A DNA stretch of 64,000 nucleotides, taken from NCBI GenBank assembly GCA_015499995.1, contig JADNRV010000078.1, positions 62,001 through 126,000 on the forward strand, given 5' to 3'. The notes beneath the pieces are model-generated. The model was not told the origin of the DNA. It made no database searches and saw nothing but the letters and a program-made list of their open reading frames with translations. This DNA is from Flammula alnicola (lineage: Eukaryota; Basidiomycota; Agaricomycetes; Agaricales; Strophariaceae). Position numbers and translations under genes: made by a program. Shown here piece by piece: positions 48,610 to 60,943 of this stretch. Numbering within the stretch: the first letter of the stretch is position 1; each line of letters begins with the position of its first letter.

Positions 48610-49099
48610 GTCAAAAGAGACGAAAGTAAAGGAAATCTAAGAAGCGAGGGGAGGTGGGAGTGTCACTTCTTTGGCTGAGACTTATAAGTAGTTGCGTGAA
48701 GGCCAACAACCTTCCAAATGGCAATAAGGCTGTCCCGTGACAATAGCGTGACATTCTATTATATTTTGGCGTTACTACGCACCGCTTGGTCACACAGCCT
48801 CAGACCAGTGTATACGGTAGGCCTTTGCAAACTCATCTGCGAGCGGAAGCCTTTTCTGCGGAACAGGCAATGCTTTGACTCCAGAGGATGTCCTTTCACC
48901 CAGACACTAGGCTGTTGAGGCCAACCTCAGGCTCTCGCTTTGCTTACTGGACTGCTCGGGGCCCGGCCCAGCTTTCCACCAAGTTCCACGAGGCTCAAGG
49001 TCACGTTCAGGTATGGTGTTATCCGACCAAGAATCGGAGTAGAAACGCATAAACGCATAAGTGGGATCTATCGATTACCGACTTCGAGCATTCGTTATC
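48610..49099. other. divergent promoter region
   Basis: About 490 bases between member B (minus) and the small acidic gene (plus). No gene or repeat supported. Confidence 0.35.
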
Positions 49100-49749
49100 A
49101 TGTCCGATCCTACAGAAAACACGAATGAGGAGACTCTACTTGGGTGAGTAATTACATGTCAAGAGCAAACGTGATCAATGATATTGCTATTCACTAGAGC
49201 GCCTAGCAGTGCAGAGAATACAGTTGTTGCCAATTTGGAACATGGTGAGGGGTTTACCGTGGGTGTACAATGTAAGTTTATCACACTAAAGTGTTGGCCC
49301 CCACAGAGAGCAGTGACTTTGAGGGTTCTGGGGCCAGTCCAACGGAGGAGACGGTCAAAGACGGCCCTCAAGTTGCATCCTCAGAGCCCGTGGTGGCTGG
49401 TATAGAAACCTCAAGTTTGGACGACCCTATCACAGCTGAAGGTTCCAATCCTAGTACGCTGACAGTCATCACAATTAAATTTTATATGAACTAATATGCC
49501 CTGACTTTTTCCCTCGTTAGACGCCGACTCGGGTGACGGTGGCGAAGATAATGACTTTGAGGACGGTGATGAGGAAGAAGAAGAGGATGAACAAGATTCA
49601 GATGATGATTTTCCACGATTCGAGGAGTAGGTCTATTTTTTTCCCGTGCTCGCCGATTCCCTAATATCATTTTCTTCAGCAGACCTCGAGGGCGTATAGT
49701 TGGTCCTGTATCAGGACAGAGACCTCCGCCGAAACCTAAACCCAAATAA
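49100..49749 (+). CDS. small acidic protein with RPRG..KPKPK tail
   Basis: Not recognised. ATG at 49100 (MSDPTENTNEETLLG) is joined through four introns, all with consistent phase: APSSAENTVVANLEH; ESSDFEGSGASPTEETVKDG; a strongly acidic exon (GDEEEEEDEQDSDDDFPRF); and a last exon RPRGRIVGPVSGQRPPPKPK ending at the TAA at 49747-49749. About 140 residues, very acidic then basic at the end, without membrane segments. The last exon resembles that of the small gene at 51686, and both introns fall just before RPRG, so the two are probably paralogues. It lies between members B and C of the WW-like cluster. Confidence 0.5.
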
Positions 49750-51685
49750 TTTTCCCTTCTAACAGTCTCCACCAGAATGTAACCCTCTTTCTGGCTGCGT
49801 CTCCAATAGAAGACTGGCGCTGTCAAACGAAAATCCTTGTCACTACCTGTATTAGGTTCCTCGAAGCACCACTCCGAGAACAACAAATTTAAAGAATGAC
49901 ATCGGGCTACACCCATTCAGAACTAACCGGTTCCAAGAAAAGCCGCTGACCGAGAAGATACGCAGACCCGACCGTCATTTAACAATCCGCGAGTCCGTGT
50001 ACTCTCCGTGCTCTAGTCCGACGCGTCATTGACAAGTTCGTGCCGTCGGACACCTCTCGAGCGGCCTACCCGCGAGCAATGATCCGGGCATAAATAAGGT
50101 TTTGGGAGGTTTCACTGCAAGTTGTACACAGCCTTGCTGTAGCGTGGACTGTGCGGTACGTTTATATTAGCCATTCCGTTGGTAGCTCCGGCGACTAACG
50201 TATTGGCTTTTTAGTAAAGGTCGGCGCCCACAGCTCTCCGTACTTGTCCGCTTTTAGAAGAAAACTTGAGTGTCAATGATTGACATTTCTGCCCACCACT
50301 CGGTAGCGCGGATCAAGCGCTGATTATCTAGTTCGTCGGTCGAATCGGTGTCCCAATGACTTGTCTACCCTTCACGCTATCCATCAGCACGGCCTTTACG
50401 CGTTTTTTGACAGTCAAATCATGTAATCCCGCATCACTGACCTCGCATGCTTGCATCGCAACTGTGTCTTAGGGAGTCAGATGAGCCATTGCCGTGGCAG
50501 TACTCCCTGGTTGAGGCGGCGAGGCAAGTGTCGAATATAAAGATATCACTTGCTATCCCATTTTAATGGATATCCCGCAACAACCCCTCGGAACATGTTA
50601 CTGATGGGTTAAGTATCACTGTCAGTTGAGCTACGCGCACACGCCCACAGCACAAAAACCGGTATGTCGGCATTTTGCTGTATCTTCTTGATCAAGTATA
50701 TCGTTAACATGCTATTCAATCCGACAACGAACAGACAACGACGTAAGTTATCATTACGTTTGCCGTACACCGCCCGTTCGCGTTCTCCACTCACCTCCCT
50801 CCAACTTGAAGCGCCCTGTGTACCTGTCGACGACCAGCCAGGATATAATTAATCAATGGCAATGTGCACACTGCTCCAGCAGTACTGCCTGCCAGCAGAT
50901 CACGACAGGTATGACTTCGATCAATCAATATAGCTAAGTAGCCAAGTCATGTACTTACGCCTAGTTCATAGATGAACTCATTTAAGTGAGATGCCAATTC
51001 TGACTGTACAGGCTTCAAAGCACCAACTAAAGGATATACTTGGCAAGATTCTACACCATGTGTTGATTGGCCAATGTTGATTCTAAGCCACGTTTGTTTG
51101 AAGGCACTATGATAGTCCCAAATTATCGACACCGGTTTCTCATGTAGCTGGTGCTCACATGCGCTCACAATTCAATTCATAGAAGATGGCGTGCTTCCAT
51201 GGCGTAAATACCGCCTTGGAGGACGCCCAAGCCCAAGGCTATTTTTGGTCGAGGTACAGCTGTATATGGGTACTTCAGACTGGGAGCTCAGGTAGAATCA
51301 CATCATATGTCATTGTGGTCTTTGGGAGGACTAAGGAACTTTCCCGAGGCTTCTAATATCTGGTAAATCCCTCAGCTGATCTCGTTATTTTCTTATCAGC
51401 CGCTCGTGCTGTTTTAATTCAACTTTAATTGACCCAGCAATTGTTCATCTTTATCTCAGGTGTGCGGGCGTCTATACGAGTTTATACAGCAACAGCCCCA
51501 CTCAATATAGCATTTGTGGGCCGTGCATTTGTAACACTTGAGGCTGAAAGAGGGGTATAAGAATGCCGAGAAGGGTTATAAGGCCTACACCCACAATTCA
51601 AGCCAATTCAAGCTTGTTACATCCCATCCACGCACACACACACTCACCACTACTCGATTGCCCATACGCACCACCACCGTGGCAG
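49750..51685. other. intergenic
   Basis: About 1.9 kb, mixed composition, no open frame above 75 codons. Several TATA-like words occur (50091, 51553); the latter could serve the next small gene. Confidence 0.4.
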
Positions 51686-52114
51686 ATGGCTAGCAAAATC
51701 TCCGAAGCTATCGTATCCAAAGTCAAGTCAGTGTCTATTTCCAGCTTTCCTCGAATGTTGTGATTCATGAATCCATTTCATCTTTTCGCACATTCACCGG
51801 GCGCCTTATACAGGAGCGTTGTTGCTCCATTCCAGCTAGGTTTAGGCACCGAGCCCCTCCAACCATCCGGAGGAAGGTAAAAATCATACCAAGTTTCCCC
51901 GTACGCGGCTTTATTGATCAAATCATTGCTCTGAATAGTGCAACAGATCCTGCAAGTACGGAGCCTGAAGTTCCTACGTACGCTTATTATTGGTATTCAT
52001 CGAAAGGCAGCAGCGATTTTGACTTTTCTCTCTAGGTATCGCCCTCGAGGCCCTCCTAAGAAACCTACGCAGGGAACTAAACCCGTGAAACCGCGCCCAG
52101 GAAACGGAAATTAG
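51686..52114 (+). CDS. tiny protein with RPRG..KP tail, paralogue of the acidic gene
   Basis: Not recognised. ATG at 51686 (MASKISEAIVSKVK) can be spliced in phase to SVVAPFQLGLGTEPLQPSGG, then STEPEVPT, then YRPRGPPKKPTQGTKPVKPR ending GNGN at the TAG at 52112-52114. About 67 residues. The final exon, starting with the RPRG motif and rich in P and K, parallels the last exon of the gene at 49100. The middle splice choice (acceptor after CCTGCAAG near 51957) was picked because other acceptors give stops. Modest support. Confidence 0.35.
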
Positions 52115-52592
52115 TTCTATTTCGTCAAACCAGAGTGCCGATCTTTGCTGCCAGTGGAATATTCAATCGTTCTTGGGTTATGACCTGCAATTGCAAATAA
52201 GTAGACTGTCGGGCACAATCTTTGGAAAACAAATCTGTCAAAGACGATCCAATTTTACTCTACCACAGCAGTTCGAGTAAGAGGACGCGATAACACGTAT
52301 CGTCTACGACAACACATTGGACTTTTTCGACATGCTAAGAAATCGTATACCAATGTGGTTAATTTAGTAATGGGAGATCCACTTGAAATAAATGAAAATG
52401 AGCCTTCAATGCTTCAGGAGACTTGACGTGACCTGGAGGGTGTGAGTTATACTAGTTCCTTTGACGCAGGCCGTCTGTATTGAATTGGGATAGAATTAAG
52501 ATTAAATACCACGATGACTATTAGATGATGTTGTCATCCGAATATCTAGAGTCTTCAGAACTGGTTCCCGTTCTTTCAGGGAAAGCTTCTGA
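52115..52592. other. intergenic between convergent genes
   Basis: AT-rich 3' region of the tiny plus-strand gene and member C. Nothing else seen. Confidence 0.35.
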
Positions 52593-53782
52593 CTAAACGG
52601 CCGAGACCTTCTCATCCGATATCTCAGATTGTGGCTTCGTCCAGAAAAAGGTAGGTAGCCTCCAAAGTTTGCCAATTATTGTAGCTTTGGCCTCTTGTGA
52701 AGCTCGACGTCGCTGTTTTGGTTGGCATGTCGTCCCACTGATATCCACCCGAAAAAGTGGAGTAAAGACTCCTGCAGAGATTGTTGGTTTCGACCCACGG
52801 TTTCTCTGGCCCGAATCATTGTCGTTGGGATCAGGTTTAGGTTCGAAACTTGATTTATCGACCTCTCCTTTCACGACAAAGTATTTGTTCCAGGCACACC
52901 ACGCGACTGGGATGGAGACGATGGCGCACAAAGACGTAACAAGCACTCGGGTTGAAACGTCAGATCCTTGGAAGCACATGAAGCAAAAGGCGACAAGAAA
53001 GGACACCATACTGCAATTTATTACTTCTGAATATGCAAAAAGCTTGGAACCACGTACCCCCACATCAGGAAAATGTAGGGAAAGCTGTAGGATACGACGA
53101 TCGTGGCAGTTATTCATGAATAGTACCTGAGACATTGTTGGATTAGTTGAATTAAGGCTAAAGTATTGGAGCATGTACGAACCACGCCACATCGCGGTTC
53201 TGCCGGACTAAAAGCAGACCGAGGACGATGCTTCCAATACTGAAAACAACCGAAACATAGCTGGAAATCTGCGCAGGCGATTGGAGGTGGACAGTCGGGA
53301 TGGCGAGTAATGGGACGTTGGCGTTTAGCATTACTGTCGCCTAGATGGGAGGAAAGCATCATTCACATAGCTTGTGATCGAATGAAATACGTACGAGCGA
53401 GATCAGTTGCTGCCAATCTTCCTTTGTCTTCTTCATCGGCTGGCCCCAAATCCATTCCTGCAATATGCCGCCCACCCACATTCTTTGCAATATTTTTTCA
53501 AGCATGTCTGATGTCCGTCTGAGATCTTTCTCGTAGACCTTCGGACAGTATGGTCGTATGTTTCCTGGAATTTTCCTGATCTAGTCGAGAAGATAGATTG
53601 ACAGGTTTTCCTATCGTGCCTTGTTTGTTTCTTCACCAGCGACAGCTTGAGTTCAATGTAGACCACAGCAGCACCAACTTCTCCACGAATGTCGCGAATA
53701 CACCCTGTATGAGGGGCATTTTGAGGATCGAGAGCAGAAGTCTACAAGTTGCAATGATTCGTTTCTGTATGTGTAAGGCCAT
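52593..53782 (-). pseudogene. WW-like/multi-span family, member C, lacking the soluble core
   Basis: Member C keeps the two ends of the family. The N-terminal hydrophobic helices follow ATG 53780-53782 (MALHIQKRIIATCRLLLSIL, KMPLIQGVFATFVEKLVLLW). Next come the linker (TSDMLEKILQRMWVGG, KEDWQQLISL), ATVMLNANVPLLAIPTV, SIGSIVLGLLLVRQNRD, VVSYSFPYIFLMWG and SFLVAFCFMCFQGSDVSTRV, with stop at 52593. Both WW-like motifs and about 250 residues between them are absent. In the membrane exon a TGA lies in frame (plus 53114-53116) just before ITATIVVSYS, where D and F have coding sequence. I also found no phase-correct junction between the first exon and the linker exon. It is therefore probably a decayed copy, though a short functional form with unseen splicing cannot be excluded. 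Confidence 0.55.
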
Positions 53783-54276
53783 TACGGGCTAGTCAGGGTG
53801 AAAGAATGGGGCATCTGGAGGAATCCATGGGTGCCCGGAGGAGTTCCGCCTCCAGAATTGTGGCATAGAGGGTTGGCAAAGTGCTGAGGCGAGCAAAGCT
53901 GCATATGTCTGTCAGGAAATGTCCGCAAACTTTGACTGACATCGACCTACCATCGTCTGGGATGAGTTATTAGAGCTTTAATCCTTCACAAAGTATGGAC
54001 TGAGAGTCGAGCATTTCTGGCGGCGTACGGTTCCGAGTCGTGTGAAACGGTTGCAGGACTAGCGGCCCGATTCTGCCGTCTCTGACCTTGAGCGCTTCAT
54101 CCAGCGCTTGTGCTTTGAGAACAGGTCAGGAACGGTATTGTTTGAAATATTTACCATCTCGTTCACACCAGAAAAAGGAAATATAAAAGACCTCTTATCA
54201 GTCCTACTATGTAACATCTGAATCAAGTACCAGTGTCGGCAATTTAGTATACTAAATTCAAAGTTTCAAACTTGTT
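53783..54276. other. intergenic
   Basis: Between members C and D. A short minus-strand open segment (about 53800-53900) ending PPDAPFFHPD precedes the member C start; it could be a remnant of an upstream exon. Confidence 0.3.
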
Positions 54277-57088
54277 TCAAACAACAGTTGTCTTCTGCGA
54301 GTCATACGAATATCGGCGTATTTTGAGGAGTGCAGAAAATTTCCAACGGCCATCAGAGAGTTCAGCCTTTTCCTCTTTCTCTTCTGAATTTTGCCAACTT
54401 TCGTCATCAGACCCATGAGAGTATTTACTCTCGCTGTAGCCTCCGCCTTTCCCCCATGATGTATACACCCACCAAGAGAGAAACACAATTGGAATACATG
54501 AAGATCCAATAATGATACGTTGCGATCCGCTTGAATTTTGGAAGCAAACGAAGCCGAAGGCTGCGAGGAAGAAGGCCACACTGTGATAAGCAAGGCAGTT
54601 GATTAGCTGGCTGAATAGAGCAATAGGAGATTCTATCACATACCCCCACTGAAGGAGCGCGTAGGGCATACCATATAGAATAGCCAAAGTTTCTAGGCCG
54701 AGCCGAGGGTGAACTCGATTTGATAAGTATTGTTGCTGTAGAAGGTCAATTATGTCAATGTGAGAGCAAGCATCGAACATGAGTACTAACTACATCGCCC
54801 GCATCTCTCAATGGCCGACTAGTCTGCTTTACTAGCAGCAATCCGAGTACAATGCTTCCAACATAAGCAGCGATAGATAAATAGCAGGAGATTTGCGCTG
54901 GTACTCTGCTGGAACCTTGATTGATATTAAGGCTTTGGATTGCCAAAAACCCAATATTGGCGTTCAACATTACTGAGCCCTGGATGAATTAGAAACACAA
55001 TGAGGTCAGAAGGAGGTACTCAATGATGCTCACTAGGAGAATATATCCTTTCCATTCTGTGGCCAGTCTCTTAAATAGTTGTTCCCATTCAGGTTTGTAA
55101 GCCACTTGATCCACCCACAATTGCTGCAGCGTCTTCAAATGGATATCCGGTGCCAAAAAAAGCAGAATGGAAAGCGACTTAAAGACCCAAGTGCGTCGTT
55201 CATTGGCAGGGCCATACACTGATTGGTCACGAGATAGACGGGCGTGTGCCTCTCCAGCATAGTTCCAGAATTTTGAGGAAGCTAAGATTGAATGTTAGTT
55301 ATTTGCAGCTTCATAAGTAATGCGGGAATTGTTCGTCGCACCGAAGATATACATGACTCGTGCTGATACTAAATATTAGCGTCGAGGTTGAAGAAAGGCA
55401 CAGGGTGTATGTTTACCAATGAGACTCATGGCACCAACACAATTGCTATGGACACTCTCTATACAATTCAAGTTGACGATCACAAACTCGGAAAGCTGGA
55501 GATACAGATAACTCACTTTCTAGGCTGGTCGTCAAATCCAAGATCTTATACAGGTCTTTCAACACATATGGAGAGGTTGAGGCTGATGGTGATGTTAAGC
55601 CCTCTGCAAAGATGGTCAATATATATGATAAAGTTGAGAGACAAAGAAAAATATTCTACCTCCAACAAAGTGAAGAACGACGTCTCTCAGCTCTTCAACC
55701 AGCGACAACGACACAGCCAAGGAGTGTGGATATAGATTAAGATGGTACCTATAAAAATGGGAAAGGTATTTTAGTGATGCAGCACGGAACGAGATGCGAC
55801 ATGATCTACCAGTATTGTGCTTCAACGTGGTGTCCTGCCCGGGGTACCAGGCATTAGGAGAGATAGATAACTTAGAGGTTGAATAAATAACTTACGAAGA
55901 CGGCCAGGAGTATCAATGCACAAGTCATGAGCGTCATAGGTATCGAGAAAAAAGACGGCCCTAGCTTGATGATTTACGTAGTAGTAGTTCCTCTGAATAT
56001 CACCATCCTTGAGATACCATAGATTGTAAACAAGCTCAGCGCCTTCGGGAAGAGCAATCCCGTTCTCTAAAACAAAGTCCGCGATCATACCTAGATCCTC
56101 TATCGCTTGGTCGAGAACTTTGGCACTATAGATATCAGCATCGGTATAGACCCTCTAATGGATGCATTGTAAGAGTCAAATTACTTGCGAGGAAAATTCT
56201 ATGCCCCGGCTAACCTTTGCTTTGTGGTAGAAGTAACGCCCGCCTTCGGGATGAACATATTCTAACCATCCTTGCGGAGGAGTTGGCCTTCGGAGACACG
56301 TAGTCATTATCGGTATTAGATAATTAACCATGAACTGCGACCGAACTCACTGAACCAGAGGCGAAGTAAGAATTTCGACCATGTCAGTATTTGTGCCAGT
56401 GCTGAGCTCACTGTTTAAAGACAAATTATTAAACAAAGCGGGATGAATTGAGGCAAATTTACGATTCTTACTAAGATCTGCTTTGTGGGTCATAACGTTG
56501 AGTACCGTCAGGCATCATTGGTTTAATGCGAGAATGTGCAAAGTAACAAGGGATCTGTGAACTCTGAGGTTCCTCCGTGACGACGTAGCCTTCTTCGATT
56601 TCCAAACCAGCGGAGTGTTCAGAGCCAATGTGCTGCGAAGGCGGATCATCAAAAGTAATGGAGAGGCGATTCACAGATCCCGATGGACTTGAATTGCAAT
56701 GCGACGAGATTGCCCAGGAATCAGTATGAAACCCTTGAGATAGTGGGTATACGGAGTATGCAACGCCTTCGAGAGGAACAATTTCGCCATCCTGGGTTGC
56801 TTTATAAGGTGTCGCCGGGCCCCCAGAGAGGGTCGAGTGAGATGAATACTTGTCGTCATTTATTGCGGAGCCTATCATGGCCGACGGTCTTTCGGGTTTC
56901 GAAGCCTTCAGAGACGAAGGGGCATGTTTGTTGAGCAAAGATGCTTGGAGGTGAGACCAAGAAAATGCCAGTCGCTGGAGAAGTTTCGCAAACGCCCTCG
57001 TTAACAGTGACAAGGGTCGCTTCAACAGTGCTAAAGCAATCGTTCGACAAGCCATAAACACACGTCGTAGCTGCCGAATCGCAGCCAT
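54277..57088 (-). CDS. WW-like/multi-span membrane family, member D (intact)
   Basis: Best-preserved full-length member. ATG at 57086-57088 opens a basic hydrophobic leader (MAAIRQLRRVFMACRTIALA, LLKRPLSLLTRAFAKLLQRL), then about 150 polar S/P-rich residues. After introns come the first WW-like motif (TPPQGWLEYVHPEGGRYFYH), YTDADIYSAKVLDQAIEDLG, the second half (RNYYYVNHQARAVFFLDTYD), SLVEELRDVVLHFVGG, a short S/E-rich exon, and the linker AHARLSRDQSVYGPANERRT with DIHLKTLQQLWVDQVAYKPE. Membrane segments: MLNANIGFLAIQSL, CYLSIAAYVGSIVLGLLLVK, LGLETLAILYGMPYALLQWG, SVAFFLAAFGFVCFQ and IIIGSSCIPIVFLSWWVYTS. A charged tail ends KTTVV at 54277. All exons are open. About 12-14 introns. No known domain beyond the degenerate WW halves. 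Confidence 0.7.
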
Positions 57089-57831
57089 GGCCAGACAAAG
57101 AATTAGCCTTAGACCAAAGAAAATGGGATCTCAGAAAGGGAATTGTTGTTCGCGACTATTTGAGGGAAATATAATCTTCTCAAGTCGAAGCACAGTTGAG
57201 GCGTGTTGTTGCCCCTCGGAGTCATAAAACCGAGAATAGGAGTTCTTTGGCGTATCTAAGCCTGGAAGACTGCGCGCAGTTGATGTACGGAGAGTTAGCA
57301 GGACGTGGGATGGCCGCTCATGACCATGAGGAAGGGTCTCGTGAGATAACGGGGAATTGTCCCTATTTCCTTTAGGCACGGTTGTTGCTCGCAGAAATTG
57401 TCCTGGCGCCGGATTGGCATTCGTTGGCATATTTGGGTTGAAGGCAGTGTGCATCGAACGCGCAAAACAGCCCCGTGCCCTACTGTATAATAAAAACAGT
57501 TGCCCAGTACAGGCATACCTGGACAGGGTGGAAAATTACGCACGATGTCTAGTCCTTGTATGCGGTTTCTGCGTCATCATTACGCGAATCCCGGGTTACA
57601 GTCAAAGCCCTGGATAAATGTGATAATACAATAGATGGTGTCGTTTCCAGATCGATAAGTTAAACACTAGACAATACAGAAGAGTGGTATACGCGTCTCC
57701 ACACCTGTGGACGAGGGTATATGTTTCCATGCCTCCTTCCCTATTCATTACATTCGTTACATTGGTCGTGCCGGTCGTTGTCGTGGTACATTTGTCGCTG
57801 TACATTTTCCCTTCAAAATAATAGTGCTCCA
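57089..57831. other. intergenic, right part duplicated at 61.9 kb
   Basis: Between members D and E. From about 57301 onward it is nearly identical to 61899 onward, so it was copied with the neighbouring gene. Short open frames here are shared only because of the recent duplication. Confidence 0.5.
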
Positions 57832-59374
57832 TCAAACCGCTGTCCGCCCGGAGTCATATGACCCTCGACAAATGCTCAGAATGATGGGCAAGTTCCAAAG
57901 TCTGTTGAGAAGCGTATGCCTAGATTGTTCGTTCTCGTCTGGTTCTTGTGAGGATACAGCTTCAGACTCTTCCACTTGTTCTAGTTGATCCTCGTAAGCA
58001 AGGCGGCGGTCGTCTTCATCTTGATCATGCTTTTCCTCCCATGAAGTATAAATACACCAGACGACGAGGACGGCAACCGCGACACACAGCGATCCAACGA
58101 AAGTGCGAGTCGCAGTGCTTGAGCCTTGGAAACACACAAAGCAGAAGGCGGCGATGAATGCGACCATGCTGTTGTCAAGAAAAGAAATCAATCATTCAAT
58201 CCGACAGAAGGGAAATGAGGAATACATACCCCCACATGAGCAGAGCATACGGTAGACTGTACAATATAGCTAGCATCTCCAAGCGCAGAAGAGGGTGGCT
58301 TGGCCCAAGCTAGAATAGTTGCTAATGTCTGTGAGTCACTGCTGCATCACAGACTGAGAAATATCCACGTACCGTGCCCTCAGGGCCGGTTTCTCGGTTT
58401 TTGGTCCAATTTGGTCTCATAAAGAGCAAGCCCAGGATAATGCTGCCGATGTCGGCGAACACTGAGAGGTAACTCGCTATTTGTGCGGGTGATCTGTAAT
58501 TCGGATCCACGTGGGTGTCGACACTTTGAATGGCCAAGAATCCCACGTTGGACGTCAACATAACAGTAGCCTACACATAAAGAAAAGTTCATACCAGGAA
58601 AAGTACAAGACTCCAAATAGAACACTCACGAAAAAAATGAATTCCCACCACTCGTCACTCATCTTTTTCATCGACTGCACCCAAACCGAGTGGTGTATGA
58701 TCCCATCCACCCACACCTCTTGCAAGGTTAGCAGATAAACGTCTGGAGCCGAGAAAAGGACAAAGGAAATGGTCTTGATGAGCCAGGTGCGTCAATTGAG
58801 AGGGTCGCCAAAGACCGAAAAATCACGCTCTATACGTGCGAACGATTCTCCATGGAAGTTGAGAAACCTCGAATTATCTGCAAAAAAATTAATAAGCACA
58901 TATAAGAATATGATGCAAGAACTGGACCCACAGAAGATATACATCTGTCGCGCTAGTACGATAGTGTTAGCAGCTTCGCTTACATGAATCCCAGAGTTCT
59001 TACCGAAAACGCTCAGAGATCCAACACAGTCCGGTCCAACATTTTCTAAATGGAAATGAGCCATCTGTTGAAAGGAACACCAAAATCTCACTTTCCAACT
59101 CGCCCGTCAATCCCAGAATTTTGAACAAGTCGTCCAGAGTATAGGATGCAGTGGGAAATGGTGACGTCATGCGATCTATAGGAAGTGAGAAAGGTCCAGA
59201 CACCAGAACAATCAACCATACCTCCAATAAGATGGAGAAGGATATCTCTTAACTCGGAAACCATACTAGTCGATAACTCTAAACTGGAGGGGTACAACTG
59301 GACAAAGTACCTTGACGAACACATACTATAAATGTTCGGAGCAATTGCAAAGTGGAGAGAGATCCCTCACCAGT
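57301..59374. repeat. tandem duplicate block, left copy (member E 3' half and flank)
   Basis: Aligns almost base for base with 61899-64000 at an offset of about 4.60-4.63 kb, with scattered substitutions and small indels. It covers the intergenic flank, the membrane-encoding exons and the linker exons of member E. The right copy is cut by the window end, so the full unit is longer. Confidence 0.9.
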
Positions 59375-60943
59375 ATTGAGCTTGGATTTCATATCCTGCA
59401 CAAAAAGGCTCATCAGTTAGGGAAATACTTCTTCAGTATAAGAGCTACCAAGATGCAGGTCAGTCTTTGCGCCTCTGACCTCCCAGGTGGAGTCCATATC
59501 TACAGTATCGAAGGTGTCCAAGAAGAAGATGGCCCGCTCGTCATGGTCGACATAATAGTAAGTGGACTCGGAACCATCCGAATCCTTCTTGTAACCAACA
59601 TCGACCATAAGCACCCAGTGATCGGGAAGGGATTTGCCTATTGGGATGCTGTTCTCAAGTCTTTCGATAACCTCCATCATTTGTTCAAGAATCGGGGGAT
59701 CGTAGACATCAGCATCCGTGTAGACCTTCTAAGAAACAGATAGATATAGTTGAGTAGTGTCTCGTCTAGAGAACTGCAGGCAGACCTTTTCTGGGTGGTA
59801 GAAGTAACGAGCTCCTTCAGGGTGAGCGTATCTAATCCAACCGGGGGGTGGAGTAGGTCTACCAACAATCACCGTCAGGTAACGAAAACACTGGATTGGA
59901 CAGAATAAAACGTACTTGTTGAAGACTGAAGTTAACGGTTCGATATATTTGAAAGTGTGTTGTTTTCGTCTAGTCATATAAAAATATAGTTAATAACAAC
60001 CCTAAAACAATTTGTCAGGATAATTATCTCACATTTTGGTCCGTCGTTCATCTCGTTTAGTCTGGTTTGGCACCGCAGGCGTAATGCCACTGCCTTCATT
60101 GATGGAGGATTGTCCTGAAGGAAGAGGAATGACCTCCGCAGTAATGTTGTTCAAAGAATTGCCTTCAATGGTTTCTTCGGTTATGGGTTGGTTGTAAGAT
60201 TGTGGTGACGAGGCTCTCGAAGTTGATGGAATGTGAAGGCTCGTTTGACTGATATGTCTGGGAGAGTTGACTTCGATTGGAGAGGTAACTTCAATAACGG
60301 GTGATGGAGAGCGACGATGAGAGCGAGGAGGAGAGCGATGTCGCGATGGATGTACATCGTATGGGTGAAGAAGGTCCGGCGCTGAAATGGAGTATTGGCG
60401 ACCTGGATGAAATGCATCCAGTTCAAGTGTCGAACCGGTGGCTGAGAGTGAATAGTTGGATTCTGGATGGCGCGGCGACCATGACGCATTGAGACTGTGA
60501 GTCGAGAGATTCTGCCCCGATCTTATTGAGGAATATGAAGTGTTGCGAATTCTGTCGGACGAGAATGGGTAAAGGGAAGGCAACATTCCTTCGAGAGAAA
60601 TAGCGTCCCGAGTTCGTGTGGTGGTGTACGCCATAGAGCTTTGTTGGGAGTCTACCTGGGTTGCCTGTTCCTTCAAATCTTCCTTGATTTGGGGTTCTTC
60701 CTTTGAGCTTGTCGGTTGGTCCCCCTGCGACGATGATGGTGGTCTTTCGATCCTTTCCCCCCCAAATCTCAATCTTGAGCGGAAAATAGACCCCAAAAAG
60801 GCCAACCGTCGAAGAATCCTTCCAAGCACCTGTTGTATAAGGCCTGGCTTCATAATCCGCGACAGGAGCCTGTGAATACCAACGAGGAGCTGCGAGAACG
60901 ACGAGGCTGTAGACATGTCGAAGGCAAGGAATGCTCCAGACAC
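57832..60943 (-). pseudogene. WW-like/multi-span membrane family, member E, two in-frame stops
   Basis: The 5' half is open. ATG 60941-60943 (MSGAFLAFDMSTASSFSQLL) begins a hydrophobic basic leader (RIMKPGLIQQVLGRILRRLA) and a 300-residue S/P-rich exon; then come TPPPGWIRYAHPEGARYFYH, VYTDADVYDPPILEQMMEVI and STYYYVDHDERAIFFLDTFD, with LVSELRDILLHLIGG-type exon. The 3' half is broken. After FSVFGDPLN the codon that is CGA in member F is TGA (plus 58792-58794), and the membrane exon has TAG (plus 58310-58312) where F has TTG. Everything beyond still resembles F (MLTSNVGFLAIQSVDTHVDP, ASYLSVFADIGSIILGLLFM, VAFIAAFCFVCFQGSSTATR). Either a recent pseudogene or a gene now making only the soluble part. 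Confidence 0.72.

Noticed and set aside
57602..57835. A 77-codon minus-strand open frame also present at 62209-62442
   Set aside because: It lies in the recently duplicated flank. The differences between copies include several amino-acid changes with no sign of coding constraint, and no start or splice context is seen.
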